The notes under the pieces were generated by a model. It was not told the DNA's origin and made no database searches. It was given only the letters and a program-made list of their open reading frames with translations. From NCBI GenBank assembly GCA_017416325.1, contig JAFQCV010000050.1, forward strand, positions 1-36,999: a stretch of 36,999 nucleotides of DNA. The letters run 5' to 3'. Below, piece after piece: positions 1 through 7,421 of the stretch. Origin of the DNA: Oscillospiraceae bacterium (GTDB lineage Bacteria > Bacillota > Clostridia > Oscillospirales > Oscillospiraceae). How positions within the stretch are numbered: position 1 is the stretch's first letter; each line of letters starts with the position of its first letter. Made by a program: the position numbers and the translations under genes.

Positions 1-147
1 ATCCTGGACGGACTGAAAAACCGCCCGATGGAATACGATGAGCAGATCGTAAGACAACTGCTCGAATGCATAACGGTAGATTCCAAAGAACAGATCACGG
101 TGATTTTTGTAGGCGGTCTCAAGGTGGTACAGCCACTGATCGACTGA
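1..147 (+). CDS. Serine site-specific recombinase, C-terminal end (partial)
   Basis: The window opens inside a reading frame that runs in frame 1 to a TGA at 145-147; 48 residues are visible. The segment RPMEYDEQIVRQLLECI followed by a short beta-rich tail (ITVIFVGGLKVVQ) matches the usual last 50 residues of large serine recombinases of Firmicutes mobile elements, where a long helix precedes a terminal strand pair. The catalytic serine domain, zinc ribbon and coiled coil would lie upstream, outside the window. Such enzymes excise and integrate mobile elements, so this may mark the edge of an integrated element whose other end is not visible. The identification rests on a short C-terminal piece, so it is moderately confident. 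Confidence 0.55.
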   Translation: MLDGLKNRPMEYDEQIVRQLLECITVDSKEQITVIFVGGLKVVQPLID

Positions 148-254
148 CGGTGGCTCACCACCACACACTAAATTAGAAAGCTCAAGATATTTTGTGAGAG
201 TTCGAAGTCATACGCAAAACGGCCGAAAATATCTTTTTTATAGTCCTTACACAT

Positions 255-289
255 AAAAATCCCGACCACATTCGTGGTTGGGATTTTTA
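255..289 (+). terminator. Rho-independent terminator hairpin
   Basis: A perfect stem AAAAATCCCgACCAC / GTGGTtGGGATTTTT with a short ATTC loop, followed by T-rich sequence. It lies 107 bases after the recombinase stop and directly before the tRNA-tail element at 299-425. The same order (terminator, then element) is seen at the tRNA-Arg and tRNA-Gly loci in this window. Confidence 0.6.
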
Positions 290-298
290 TTTTGCTGA

Positions 299-425
299 TG
301 TGAGGGATTCGAACCAATTTAAATGCGGCGCGGATGAGCGCCGCGCGCGACGGCTTGACGGAGCGCAACCTTAATCGGCATCCATTCCCGGATGCCGATG
401 CAAATCGAATCCCTCATCCTCTGCA
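299..425 (+). repeat. tRNA-3'-end-mimicking hairpin element, copy C
   Basis: A perfect 12-bp inverted repeat, TGAGGGATTCGA (301-312) and TCGAATCCCTCA (405-416), encloses stem-loops at 325-344 (GCGGCGC/GCGCCGC) and 374-399 (ATCGGCATCC/GGATGCCGAT), with a weaker one between at 345-366. After the last stem comes GCAAA and then TCGAATCCCTCATCCTCTG, which reads as T-loop, T-stem and acceptor 3' strand of a tRNA with discriminator G, so Ser-like. The order (terminator, IR arm, three hairpins, GCAAA, tRNA 3' end) matches the copies at 8935-9108 and 17484-17661, and ACCTTAAT before the last hairpin is shared with the tRNA-Arg copy. No tRNA gene lies upstream here; the recombinase end occupies that place. 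Confidence 0.6.
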
Positions 426-460
426 AAAGCCCATCATCCTCTGCAAAAGCCCATCATCCT
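421..460 (+). repeat. Two exact tandem copies of a 20-bp unit
   Basis: CTGCAAAAGCCCATCATCCT occurs at 421-440 and again at 441-460 without change. The unit overlaps the tRNA-like tail (ATCCTCTGCA) of the preceding element on its left and the last codons and stop of the minus-strand Cys-rich gene on its right. Confidence 0.85.
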
Positions 461-714
461 ATGTCCTCGATCTCCGGCAACAACTCCAGGGTGAGTACAT
501 AGTTGAGAAGCTCTTTGCTCAGATATTCCCTGGATACAAATGCATCTTCCTGTAGAGGACCGGAGAGATAGTTGTTACATGCAGGTGTGTCCGGTTTTTT
601 GCGTCGAGGTCGGTCAAAAGTACAGTGTCCGCAATATACGCGGAAAATTTTTCGTTGATCTAAGCTATAATGCTGTCTGAAATATTGGCAGGTTTTACAA
701 ATGTTTTGTTCCAT
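454..714 (-). CDS. Small Cys-rich (zinc-ribbon-like) protein of unknown function
   Basis: An 86-residue protein. The start is the ATG at 714-712 because it is preceded by AGAGGTGAT at good spacing; a longer reading to 762 would run through the promoter. Cysteines at residues 6, 9, 28, 31 and 46 form a CxxC-x18-CxxC pattern with a fifth Cys, which suggests a bound zinc; the Arg/Lys-rich stretch RPRRKK follows. The C-terminal half is helical and acidic. I do not recognise a named function. It is divergent from an XRE repressor and has a near-ideal promoter that overlaps one of two repressor-type palindromes, so it is probably controlled by that neighbour. The stop codon lies within a 20-bp tandem repeat, so the last residues (EDIG) may be a recent change of the C-terminus. 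Confidence 0.7.
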   Translation of the reverse strand: MEQNICKTCQYFRQHYSLDQRKIFRVYCGHCTFDRPRRKKPDTPACNNYLSGPLQEDAFVSREYLSKELLNYVLTLELLPEIEDIG

Positions 715-733
715 AGTTATCACCTCTGCGGAT

Positions 734-762
734 ATTATAGAGTTTATAACTCTAAAAGTCAA
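734..762 (-). promoter_or_regulatory. Sigma-70-type promoter of the Cys-rich gene
   Basis: On the minus strand TTGACT (762-757), a 17-base spacer and TATAAT (739-734) lie about 20 bases before the ATG at 714. The spacer and -10 overlap the palindrome at 738-754. Confidence 0.7.
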
Positions 763-779
763 TAGAGCAATAAACTCTA
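738..779. promoter_or_regulatory. Two operators of the form TAGAG-N7-CTCTA
   Basis: TAGAGTTTATAACTCTA (738-754) and TAGAGCAATAAACTCTA (763-779) are two 17-bp palindromes with identical outer arms, 25 bp centre to centre, in the divergent intergenic region. The first covers the -10/spacer of the minus-strand promoter; the second lies just upstream of a possible plus-strand -10 (TATGAT, 783-788). This is the expected layout for a small XRE repressor that controls itself and its neighbour. Binding by the product of 806-1033 is inferred. Confidence 0.65.
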
Positions 780-805
780 TGTTATGATATTTTCGAGGTG
801 AGTGT

Positions 806-1033
806 ATGAGCTATGCAGAACGAATCCGTGCGTTGCGGGAAGATTACGATAAAACACAAGCAGAAATTGCAGAAATGCTAAATGTTGGTCAAAGAACATA
901 TTGTGATTACGAATTAGGTAAGACAAGGATTCCAGTGGATAGTTTGATCCTCCTTGCGAAATTCTATAATGTCAGTATGGACTATATTTGTGGAATCAGT
1001 GATAACCGTACAGAAGACGGCGATAATGCATAA
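806..1033 (+). CDS. XRE-family helix-turn-helix transcriptional regulator
   Basis: A 75-residue protein that is almost entirely one Cro/CI-type HTH domain: a first helix (residues 4-12), the recognition region KTQAEIAEMLNVGQRTYCDYELGKTRIPVDSL (about 16-48) and the typical closing LAKFYNVSMDYICG (51-64). There is no sensor or dimerisation domain beyond this, as in small phage-like or toxin-antitoxin-type repressors. ATG 806 is preceded by GAGGTGA. Two TAGAG-N7-CTCTA palindromes lie directly upstream between it and the divergent Cys-rich gene, so autoregulation and control of that gene are likely. A strong terminator follows at 1041. The nearby recombinase end makes an origin from a mobile element possible. 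Confidence 0.9.
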   Translation: MSYAERIRALREDYDKTQAEIAEMLNVGQRTYCDYELGKTRIPVDSLILLAKFYNVSMDYICGISDNRTEDGDNA

Positions 1034-1040
1034 GAACATA

Positions 1041-1073
1041 AAAGGACACCACCCGAAAGGTGGTGTCCTTTTT
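1041..1073. terminator. Bidirectional terminator
   Basis: A 13-bp perfect stem AAAGGACACCACC / GGTGGTGTCCTTT with CGAAA loop and T-run. It ends the XRE gene on the plus strand and may also stop transcripts of the sdpI-like gene (stop at 1119) from the other side. Confidence 0.8.
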
Positions 1074-1118
1074 GTGTCGGCTGAAGAGATTATATCAAAC
1101 CGCCGTGGCGGTGCTGCC

Positions 1119-1751
1119 CTATACACCCTTGCGGTGGAGCAAATAGGAATACAGAAACGGCGCGATGACCATGGCAAGTACAATGCCAAAGAAGATCCAG
1201 AAGCCGCCGAAAAATCCGGTGAGCATGATGACGATGCCGCAGACTACCCAAAGCCGACCGGCAAAGCGGTGTGTCCTGTTCCAGTTTTCCTCGCTGTTGA
1301 GGGTCCAGGGGATCTTGATACCGATGGTATAGTTCTGCTTGCACTTGGGCATGTAATTGCCGATGATCGCAAACAGCAGACCCATAAACACAGGCATGAT
1401 CACTTCTATCCGGACTTCCTTGCCCAGAGCCACCGCATAGGTAATGGCGTAGAGCAAATTGGAGATCACAGGGATGATCCACAGAACCAAATGCAAAATC
1501 TTTTGTGGATGATTGTCTTTCTTGGGATCGGCACGGGTGCCTAGGGTGCAGAGCCACTGAGCAGCCAGCAAAATGCCGGAAAGACCGAATATTGCGAAAG
1601 CCTTGCTGCTCCAGCGGTCTACTTCGCCGGAAGGATTCCAATGGGTGGGGATCTGTTCCGGAAGCTGATCCCATAGGACAATACCTGCCAGTGCGGGAAG
1701 CAGGATCAACAGAGAGGTAATCAGTAAAGTTTTCCAATTCTTTTTAATCAT
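1119..1751 (-). CDS. SdpI family membrane protein
   Basis: A 210-residue integral membrane protein. The start is ATG 1751, inside the last codons of the upstream repressor gene (ATGA overlap), so the two are translationally coupled. An N-terminal membrane helix (KTLLITSLLILLPALAGIVLW) is followed by LPEQIPTHWNPSGEVDRW, the short extracytoplasmic DUF1648 motif (P-x-H-(W/F)-N-x-x-G) of SdpI relatives, then further helices and the SdpI segment NYMPKCKQNYTIGIKIPWTLNSEENWNRTHRFAGRLWV. In Bacillus subtilis SdpI is both the immunity protein for the SDP toxin and a signal partner that ties up the SdpR repressor. No sdpABC toxin genes are visible here, so the ligand is unknown; many Firmicutes carry such orphan pairs. 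Confidence 0.88.
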   Translation of the reverse strand: MIKKNWKTLLITSLLILLPALAGIVLWDQLPEQIPTHWNPSGEVDRWSSKAFAIFGLSGILLAAQWLCTLGTRADPKKDNHPQKILHLVLWIIPVISNLLYAITYAVALGKEVRIEVIMPVFMGLLFAIIGNYMPKCKQNYTIGIKIPWTLNSEENWNRTHRFAGRLWVVCGIVIMLTGFFGGFWIFFGIVLAMVIAPFLYSYLLHRKGV

Positions 1752-2017
1752 TTTTCTTCTCCTTTCAAACCTTTGAGCCACAGCATGATCTCCTCTAAAA
1801 CGGAGGTGTTCAGCTCGTAGAAGATAAACTTGCCCTGCCGGGCATCCCGGATCAGATCCGCATCCTTCAGCACGGAAAGGTGTTTGGATACAGCCGCGCC
1901 GCTGACAGGGAAGTGTTCCCCAATCTCTCCGGCAGAAAGCCTGCCGGCTTTCAGCAGCTCCAAGATCTCCCGGCGAATGGGATCGGACAGGGCCTTTATG
2001 GTGTTTTGGATACCCAC
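1748..2017 (-). CDS. ArsR-family repressor, SdpR-like
   Basis: An 89-residue winged-helix protein. I choose GTG 2017 as start because AGGAGG lies 7 bases before it; an upstream in-frame ATG at 2035 lacks a ribosome site and lies inside an operator. Helix-turn-helix: SAGEIGEHFPVSGAAVSKHLSVLKDADLI; wing: DARQGKFIFYEL. No metal-binding Cys or His cluster is present, as expected for the SdpR branch rather than metal sensors. It overlaps the SdpI-like gene by 4 bp. Two ATTTAAC-palindromes flank its promoter, so autorepression relieved by the membrane partner, as known for SdpR/SdpI, is the likely mode of control. Confidence 0.87.
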   Translation of the reverse strand: MGIQNTIKALSDPIRREILELLKAGRLSAGEIGEHFPVSGAAVSKHLSVLKDADLIRDARQGKFIFYELNTSVLEEIMLWLKGLKGEEK

Positions 2018-2033
2018 GATGTCGCCTCCTTTC

Positions 2034-2109
2034 ATTTAACCATTTGGTTAAATATAAAATAACACAGACTGCGCGCGTTGTCAATAGATATTTAACGATT
2101 TGGTTAAAT
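2034..2109. promoter_or_regulatory. Promoter of sdpR-like operon with two flanking operators
   Basis: Palindromes ATTTAACCATTTGGTTAAAT (2034-2053) and ATTTAACGATTTGGTTAAAT (2090-2109) differ by one base and are 56 bp apart centre to centre. Between them, on the minus strand, are TTGACA (2084-2079), a 17-base spacer and TATTTT (2061-2056). One operator covers the transcription start, the other lies upstream of the -35, so both occlusion and looping are possible. The upstream operator ends 22 bp before the -35 of the divergent ABC transporter promoter, so that gene may be under the same control. Confidence 0.75.
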
Positions 2110-2131
2110 GTTCCTATCTTCTTGTATTGGC

Positions 2132-2160
2132 TTGACACAATTTTCCCACTATGTTACAAT
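2132..2160 (+). promoter_or_regulatory. Promoter of the ABC transporter
   Basis: TTGACA (2132-2137), 17-base spacer, TACAAT (2155-2160). The transcript would have a leader of about 110 bases, which contains a TCGGGC/GCCCGA stem-loop (2196-2215). Confidence 0.65.
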
Positions 2161-2277
2161 GCGACACGAAGCGTATAAGTTTCTGAACAAGGACCTCGGG
2201 CGGTGGGATGCCCGAAGCAGCGATTTTTACAGGGAAAAGATGCATGGACTGTGTTGTCTGAAAGGGAGGTACTTATT

Positions 2278-4140
2278 ATGCCGAATAAGGGAAACAAAAA
2301 GTGCAAGCCACGATTACACCTACATAAACCTGCGCCTGGAAATGAATATTTCTCCGACGAAGAGATCATGAAGCTGGAGGATGAGTTTGTTGAGGTTTAC
2401 CTCAAGAATCAATCTCATCCTTACCGTACGCTCTTTCGACTGTATATGCGGTATTGGAAAGAGCTGTTGCTTTCCATGGTCTTTTATTTTCTTAAGACAT
2501 CCCCGGTGTTGGCGCTGCCAATCATTACCGCCAATATTATCAACATTGTCACCGCCCCACCGAAAAATGCTGTGATGCAGATCGCCATCAATATTGTAGT
2601 GATGGTGATTTTGCTCCTGTTGAATATCCCTACTCAAATTCTGGATACCAAATTCCATAGCTTGGCTCTGCGTGGTGTGGAGGCAGGACTGCGAGGTGCT
2701 ATGGTGCGAAAGCTGCAACAGCTTTCCATTACCTTCCACAAGGAAATGCAGTCCGGTCGGATTCAATCCAAGCTTATGCGGGATGTGGAGACCATTCACA
2801 CCCTTTCCTCCCAGATCTTCCGAACCATCCCGGGGCTGTTGATCAATATGATTACAGCACTGATAGTGGTGATTACCAGAAATCTGACGGTGTTTATGTT
2901 CTTTCTGCTGACCATTCCCTCAGCGGTGCTGGTGGTACGTTTTTTTCGGAAGAATATCGGCAAATACAATGCTTTGTTCCGCAAAGATATGGAGAACACC
3001 TCTGCAGATATCATGGATATGATCGAAATGAATCAGATCACTCGGGCGCATGCCTTGGAAAATGTCCAGGTAAAAAAGCTGACAGGACGGCTTAATGCGG
3101 TGGCGAATACCGGTTTTAAGTTGGACATTACCCATGCCAAATTCGGCTCGGTTTCCTGGGTGATGCTGAGTTTGTTTCAGCTGCTTTGCCTTGTGTTCTC
3201 AGCCTACCTTGCCTTGAACAGGAGAATCGAGATTGGTGATATCTCCCTCTACCAGTCCTATTTCAACACACTGACAGGCCAGGTGTCCACTCTGATTGGC
3301 ATGATTCCTGTGATCTCCAAAGGTTTGGACTCTGTCAGCTCTATCGGTGAGATTTTGGGCGCCCGGGATGTGGAGGACAACAAGGGTAAGAAAAAACTTA
3401 CCACCCTTCACGGTGAGTATGATTTCCGGGGTGTGGACTTTTTCTATACTCCCGAGCAACTGGTGCTGCAGGATCTGGACCTGAAGGTTCGTGCCGGAGA
3501 GACAATTGCCATTGTGGGGGAATCCGGCTCCGGTAAGTCTACGATTTTGAACCTGGTGCTGGGCTTCAACAAGCCCAGAAAGGGTAAGATCTTTATAGAC
3601 GGCAAGGATATGGACGAGATTGATCTGCAAAGCTACCGCAAGCATATCGCTATTGTGCCTCAAAACAGCGTGCTGTTTACCGGAACCATCCGGGAGAATA
3701 TCACCTACGGCTTTAACCACATTTCCCAAAATCGGATCGATGAAGCGGTAAGGGCTGCCAATCTGGCAGACTTGATAGCATCATTGCCGGATGGATTGGA
3801 CACCATGCTGGATGAACATGGAGCGAATCTTTCCGGTGGACAGCGGCAGCGGATCGCCATAGCCAGAGCTGTTATTCGCAACCCTAAGGTGATCATTTTT
3901 GACGAGGCTACCAGCGCCCTGGATACGGTTTCCGAAAAGGAAATCCAGACAGCGCTGAACAATCTGACGGCAGGCCGTACGACCTTTATTGTCGCCCATA
4001 GGCTTTCTACCATCCGGGACGCGGATCGGATTGCGGTCATCAAACAAGGTAGGTGCGTGGAGATTGGCACCTATGATGAACTGATGGAGAAAAAAGGCGA
4101 GTATTACAAAATGCAGACATTGCAAGATGGTGTCCGATAA
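2278..4140 (+). CDS. ABC transporter, fused permease and ATPase (exporter type)
   Basis: A 620-residue half-transporter. ATG 2278 is chosen because GGGAGG precedes it by 8 bases; an earlier in-frame ATG at 2203 has no such site. Residues 1-60 form a charged cytoplasmic extension, about 65-340 the six-helix exporter domain (first helix LLLSMVFYFLKTSPVLALPIITANII), and about 375-615 the nucleotide-binding domain: Walker A GESGSGKST, Q-loop VPQNSVLF, signature LSGGQRQR, Walker B VIIFDEATSALD and H-loop IVAHRLST, all intact. Such proteins work as dimers and export lipids, drugs or peptides; the substrate is not evident. It stands divergent from the SdpR/SdpI-like pair across a shared operator region, and ends at a strong terminator, so it is a single-gene unit. 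Confidence 0.92.
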   Translation: MPNKGNKKCKPRLHLHKPAPGNEYFSDEEIMKLEDEFVEVYLKNQSHPYRTLFRLYMRYWKELLLSMVFYFLKTSPVLALPIITANIINIVTAPPKNAVMQIAINIVVMVILLLLNIPTQILDTKFHSLALRGVEAGLRGAMVRKLQQLSITFHKEMQSGRIQSKLMRDVETIHTLSSQIFRTIPGLLINMITALIVVITRNLTVFMFFLLTIPSAVLVVRFFRKNIGKYNALFRKDMENTSADIMDMIEMNQITRAHALENVQVKKLTGRLNAVANTGFKLDITHAKFGSVSWVMLSLFQLLCLVFSAYLALNRRIEIGDISLYQSYFNTLTGQVSTLIGMIPVISKGLDSVSSIGEILGARDVEDNKGKKKLTTLHGEYDFRGVDFFYTPEQLVLQDLDLKVRAGETIAIVGESGSGKSTILNLVLGFNKPRKGKIFIDGKDMDEIDLQSYRKHIAIVPQNSVLFTGTIRENITYGFNHISQNRIDEAVRAANLADLIASLPDGLDTMLDEHGANLSGGQRQRIAIARAVIRNPKVIIFDEATSALDTVSEKEIQTALNNLTAGRTTFIVAHRLSTIRDADRIAVIKQGRCVEIGTYDELMEKKGEYYKMQTLQDGVR

Positions 4141-4149
4141 TTATAAGCA

Positions 4150-4178
4150 ACCGCGGCAGCGAATTTCGCTGCCGCGGT
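4150..4178. terminator. Bidirectional terminator between convergent genes
   Basis: A 13-bp perfect GC-rich stem ACCGCGGCAGCGA / TCGCTGCCGCGGT with loop ATT lies between the ABC transporter stop (4140) and the adhE stop (4188). Confidence 0.75.
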
Positions 4179-4187
4179 AAGATTTTG

Positions 4188-6782
4188 TTACTCGCCGTAA
4201 TAGGCGTTCAGGAACATCTGCTTGATCTCACGCATAAGAGGATACCGGGGATTTGCGCCGGTGCATTGATCGTCAAAGGCCTGCTCCACCATTTCATCCA
4301 GCCGCGCCAGGAAGTCCGTCTCGTCGATGCCGTAGTCCCGGATGGTGGCTTTGATGCCAACTCTGGCCTTCAGCTCGTTGATGGCGGTAATGAGGCTTTC
4401 CAGCTTTTCTTCATCGGTTTCGCCGGGCAGACGCAGATAGTCTGCGATCTCGGCATACCGTGCCAGGGTGTGGGGATGGTCATACTGGGAGAAAGTACCC
4501 ATCTTTACCGGCACTTCCGCCGCGTTGAACCGCAGCACCTGCTCGATCATCAGGGCGTTGGCAACGCCGTGGGGCAGGTGGTGGAACGCGCCCAGCTTGT
4601 GGGCCATGGAGTGGCAGACACCTAAGAAAGCATTGGCAAATGCCATACCGGCCATGGTAGCGGCGTTTGCCATGTTTTCTCTTGCCCGGGGAGCGGCTGC
4701 GCCGTTATCGTAGGCTTCGGGCAGGTTCTGGAAGATGAGCTTCAGCGCCCGGAGCGCCAGGCCGTCGGTGTAGTCGGTGGCCAGCATGGAGGCGTAGGCT
4801 TCCAATGCGTGGGTCACAGCATCAATGCCGGAGGCAGCAGTGAGGCCCTTGGGGGCGTCCATCATCATGTCCGCATCCACAATGGCCATCTTGGGCATCA
4901 GCTCATAGTCAGCCAAGGGATACTTAACACCGGTCTTCTCGTCGGTGATGACCGCAAAGGGCGTTACCTCGGAGCCGGTACCGGCAGAGGTGGGGATAGC
5001 CACAAAGTAGGCCTTCTCACCCATTTTGGGGAAATCATAGACCCGCTTGCGGATGTCTACGAAACGCATGGCCATGTCCTGGAAGTCGGCGTCGGGATGC
5101 TCGTAAAGCACCCACATGATTTTGCCGGCGTCCATGGCAGAGCCGCCGCCCACGGCGATAATCAGATCCGGCTGGAAGGCGCGCATAGCCTCCGCGCCCT
5201 CCCGGGCGCATGCCAGGGTGGGGTCAGGCGCCACGTTGTAGAAGGTGGTGGTCGTCAGACCCATGGACTCCAGCTTTTCCTCTACCGGCTTGGTGTAGCC
5301 GTTCTGGTACAGGAAGGTGTCGGTGACGATGAAGGCTTTCTTCTTGCCTGCCAGCTCATCCAAGGCCACCGGCAGACAGCCTTTTTTGAAATAGACCTTT
5401 TCAGGCGCGCGGAACCACAGCATATTCTCCCTCCGTCTTGCGACCGTCTTTACATTTAGCAGGTGACGGACACCCACATTTTCCGATACGGAATTGCCGC
5501 CCCAGCTGCCGCACCCAAGGGTCAGAGAGGGGGTCAGCCGGAAATTATACAGGTCACCGATGCCGCCCTGGGCAGAGGGGGTGTTCACTAAGATGCGGCA
5601 GGCCTTCATGCTTCTGGAGAAGATATCCAGCTTGTCGGTAGCGGTGCGGGTGCTCAGGTATACCGCGGCGGTGTGACCGTAGCCGCCGTCCTCTAATAGC
5701 CGCTGTGCCTTGGTGACAGCCTCCTGGAAGGTCTTTGCCCGGTACATGGCAAGAACAGGGGAGAGCTTCTCATGAGCGAAAGGCTCGGAAATGTCTACGG
5801 ACTCTACCTCGCCAATAAGGATCTTGGTGGTTTCCGGAACGGTAATTCCGGCGATCTGGGCAATTTTTACGGCGCTTTGACCCACGATCTTGGCGTTTAG
5901 CGCGCCGCCCACGAGGATCACAGCCCGGAGCTTATCCAGCTCTTCGGGATTTAGGAAATAGCAGCCCCGGGCGGCAAATTCCGAACGAACCGCGTCATAA
6001 ACAGCGTCCAGAACGATCACAGACTGCTCCGACGCGCAGATCATGCCGTTGTCGAAGGTCTTGGAGTGGATGATAGAGGAGACAGCCATGAGGATATCCG
6101 CGGTGTCATCGATGATGGCAGGAACATTGCCTGCGCCCACGCCCAGAGCAGGCTTACCGGAGGAGTAGGCGGAACGAACCATACCGGGACCGCCGGTGGC
6201 AAGAGTCAGGTCTGCCTGATGCATGATCTGATTGCTCAGCTCCAGGGAGGACTGGTCGATCCAGCCGATGATGCCTTCCGGCGCGCCGGCTTCCACAGCG
6301 GCTTCCAGAACCACCCGGGCGGCGGCAATGGTACATTCCTTTGCCCGGGGATGGGGGCTGATGATGATGCCGTTGCGGGTCTTCAGACAGATCAGGGTCT
6401 TGAAGATAGCGGTGGAAGTGGGGTTGGTGGTGGGGATCACAGCGGCTACCACACCGATGGGCTCGGCGATCTTCTGGATGCCGAAGGAGGGGTCTTCCTC
6501 CAGAACGCCGCAGGTTTTTTCGTGTTTATAGGCATGATAGATATACTCAGCTGCATAGTGATTCTTAATGACCTTGTCTTCCACAACGCCCATGCCGGTT
6601 TCGGAAACCGCCAGACGGGCCAAGGGGATTCGAGCCTTGTTGGCTGCGGTTGCGGCAGCCAGGAAGATCTTATCCACCTGCTCCTGGGTAAAGGTTGCAT
6701 ACTGCGCCTGGGCTTTGCGGCAGCGATCTATGGTAACATTCAGCTCCTCGGGGGTGGTAGTCAGCGGGTAGGTTTTTTTCAT
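4188..6782 (-). CDS. adhE: Bifunctional aldehyde-alcohol dehydrogenase
   Basis: An 864-residue fusion, the normal AdhE length. It reduces acetyl-CoA to acetaldehyde and then to ethanol with two NADH, the main NAD-regenerating step of many anaerobic fermenters. The N-terminal half is an aldehyde dehydrogenase domain ([29 protein letters not shown]; catalytic Cys in [10 protein letters not shown]). The C-terminal half is an iron-dependent alcohol dehydrogenase ([12 protein letters not shown] nucleotide loop; metal-ligand region [21 protein letters not shown]). The start ATG 6782 follows AGGTGATCC; the frame is open further upstream but lacks a ribosome site and crosses the promoter. It has its own promoter with repeated TTATCGA motifs near the transcription start and shares a terminator with the convergent ABC gene. 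AdhE usually forms helical filaments; nothing in the sequence argues against it. Confidence 0.97.
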   Translation of the reverse strand: MKKTYPLTTTPEELNVTIDRCRKAQAQYATFTQEQVDKIFLAAATAANKARIPLARLAVSETGMGVVEDKVIKNHYAAEYIYHAYKHEKTCGVLEEDPSFGIQKIAEPIGVVAAVIPTTNPTSTAIFKTLICLKTRNGIIISPHPRAKECTIAAARVVLEAAVEAGAPEGIIGWIDQSSLELSNQIMHQADLTLATGGPGMVRSAYSSGKPALGVGAGNVPAIIDDTADILMAVSSIIHSKTFDNGMICASEQSVIVLDAVYDAVRSEFAARGCYFLNPEELDKLRAVILVGGALNAKIVGQSAVKIAQIAGITVPETTKILIGEVESVDISEPFAHEKLSPVLAMYRAKTFQEAVTKAQRLLEDGGYGHTAAVYLSTRTATDKLDIFSRSMKACRILVNTPSAQGGIGDLYNFRLTPSLTLGCGSWGGNSVSENVGVRHLLNVKTVARRRENMLWFRAPEKVYFKKGCLPVALDELAGKKKAFIVTDTFLYQNGYTKPVEEKLESMGLTTTTFYNVAPDPTLACAREGAEAMRAFQPDLIIAVGGGSAMDAGKIMWVLYEHPDADFQDMAMRFVDIRKRVYDFPKMGEKAYFVAIPTSAGTGSEVTPFAVITDEKTGVKYPLADYELMPKMAIVDADMMMDAPKGLTAASGIDAVTHALEAYASMLATDYTDGLALRALKLIFQNLPEAYDNGAAAPRARENMANAATMAGMAFANAFLGVCHSMAHKLGAFHHLPHGVANALMIEQVLRFNAAEVPVKMGTFSQYDHPHTLARYAEIADYLRLPGETDEEKLESLITAINELKARVGIKATIRDYGIDETDFLARLDEMVEQAFDDQCTGANPRYPLMREIKQMFLNAYYGE

Positions 6783-6799
6783 AAGGATCACCTGTCTTT

Positions 6800-6847
6800 T
6801 CGATAAAATATATTCGATAAAACTATATCGGTTTATCTTTATCGATA
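6800..6847 (-). promoter_or_regulatory. Three TTATCGA motifs in the adhE leader (candidate operators)
   Basis: On the minus strand TTTATCGA occurs at 6807-6800 and 6821-6814, and its complement context TTTATCGATA at 6838-6847 forms a local palindrome abutting the -10. They lie between the promoter and the ribosome site in AT-rich DNA. They do not fit the usual Rex half-sites (TTGTTAA/TTGTGAA), so the regulator is unknown. Confidence 0.4.
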
Positions 6848-6875
6848 TAATAGCACCGAAAAGGCGAAATGTCAA
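6847..6875 (-). promoter_or_regulatory. Promoter of adhE
   Basis: On the minus strand TTGACA (6875-6870), a 17-base spacer and TATTAT (6852-6847). The leader to the ATG at 6782 is about 58 bases. Confidence 0.7.
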
Positions 6876-6908
6876 CGGAACTCCGGCGATTCGTACAGAT
6901 AAACGAAA

Positions 6909-6934
6909 GGATGCGCCCGGCTGAGGGCGCATCC
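6909..6934. terminator. Isolated hairpin upstream of adhE
   Basis: Perfect 10-bp stem GGATGCGCCC / GGGCGCATCC with a GGCTGA loop. It is GC-rich, with no clear T-run directly after the stem on either strand, so it may be a terminator remnant or simply a structured repeat. Confidence 0.35.
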
Positions 6935-7016
6935 GTAGAATATGAACAAAAAGGGCTTGTTGCGAAATTCAGAAAGCGATAGAATGTTTTGCTGGAGGAA
7001 CTTGTGAAAATACTTG

Positions 7017-7330
7017 CCAATTCCCGTTTATCGGGCAGGCGGTGCCTGCTGACAATTTCGGGACTGACTGTCGGGTGATACTTGTTACGCATCTCATTTC
7101 GCCCGATTCGTTACTTGGTTTGCCAATTCCCGTTTATCGGGCTGTTGCATACGTCATTGTAGGGGCGGCCATTGGCCGTCCGCCAACAAATTGCGTTGCA
7201 ATTTGTTGAATTTCCGAAGGAAATTAACGATTATCGCCTTACGGCGATGTGATTTTGTTTCACAAAATCACGCGGGCGATCAATGATCGCCCCTACAATC
7301 TCTAACGAAACTGCCCGAGAAATGGCAATT
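7017..7330. repeat. MITE-like repeat region with AATT-CC-TTTATCG ends
   Basis: The block CCAATTCCCGTTTATCGGGC occurs twice in direct orientation (7017-7036 and 7123-7142 with flanks), and a related inverted end GCCCGAGAAATGGCAATT lies at 7313-7330. Inside the second unit are GTAGGGGCGGCCATTGGCCG (7159-7178) and the inverted GGGCGATCAATGATCGCCCC (7274-7293), plus small stems such as ATCGCCttacGGCGAT. No coding frame with a ribosome site is present. The same end sequence recurs at 23380-23694, 35812-36030 and 36859-36999. Confidence 0.65.
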
Positions 7331-7380
7331 TGTTGGGCAGTTGTATCGGTCGATATCCGGGAAATATCGGCAGGGCATAA

Positions 7381-7421
7381 TTTTCGGGACTGTTGCTTTG
7401 TTTTGCAACAGTCCCGGAAAA
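7381..7421 (-). terminator. Terminator of the SIS-domain gene
   Basis: Directly after the stop codon: stem TTTTCCGGGACTGTTGC / GCAACAGTCCCGAAAA read on the minus strand, with an A/C loop and one bulge. Confidence 0.75.

Noticed and set aside
334-555. Plus-strand frame across element C
   Set aside because: It translates a structured repeat, has no ribosome site, and overlaps the real minus-strand Cys-rich gene.
954-1544. 196-residue plus-strand frame starting inside the XRE gene
   Set aside because: It passes through a strong terminator and lies opposite the SdpI-like gene.
6800-6847. Rex operator upstream of adhE
   Set aside because: The motifs read TTATCGA and lack the TTGTGAA/TTGTTAA half-sites in inverted arrangement.
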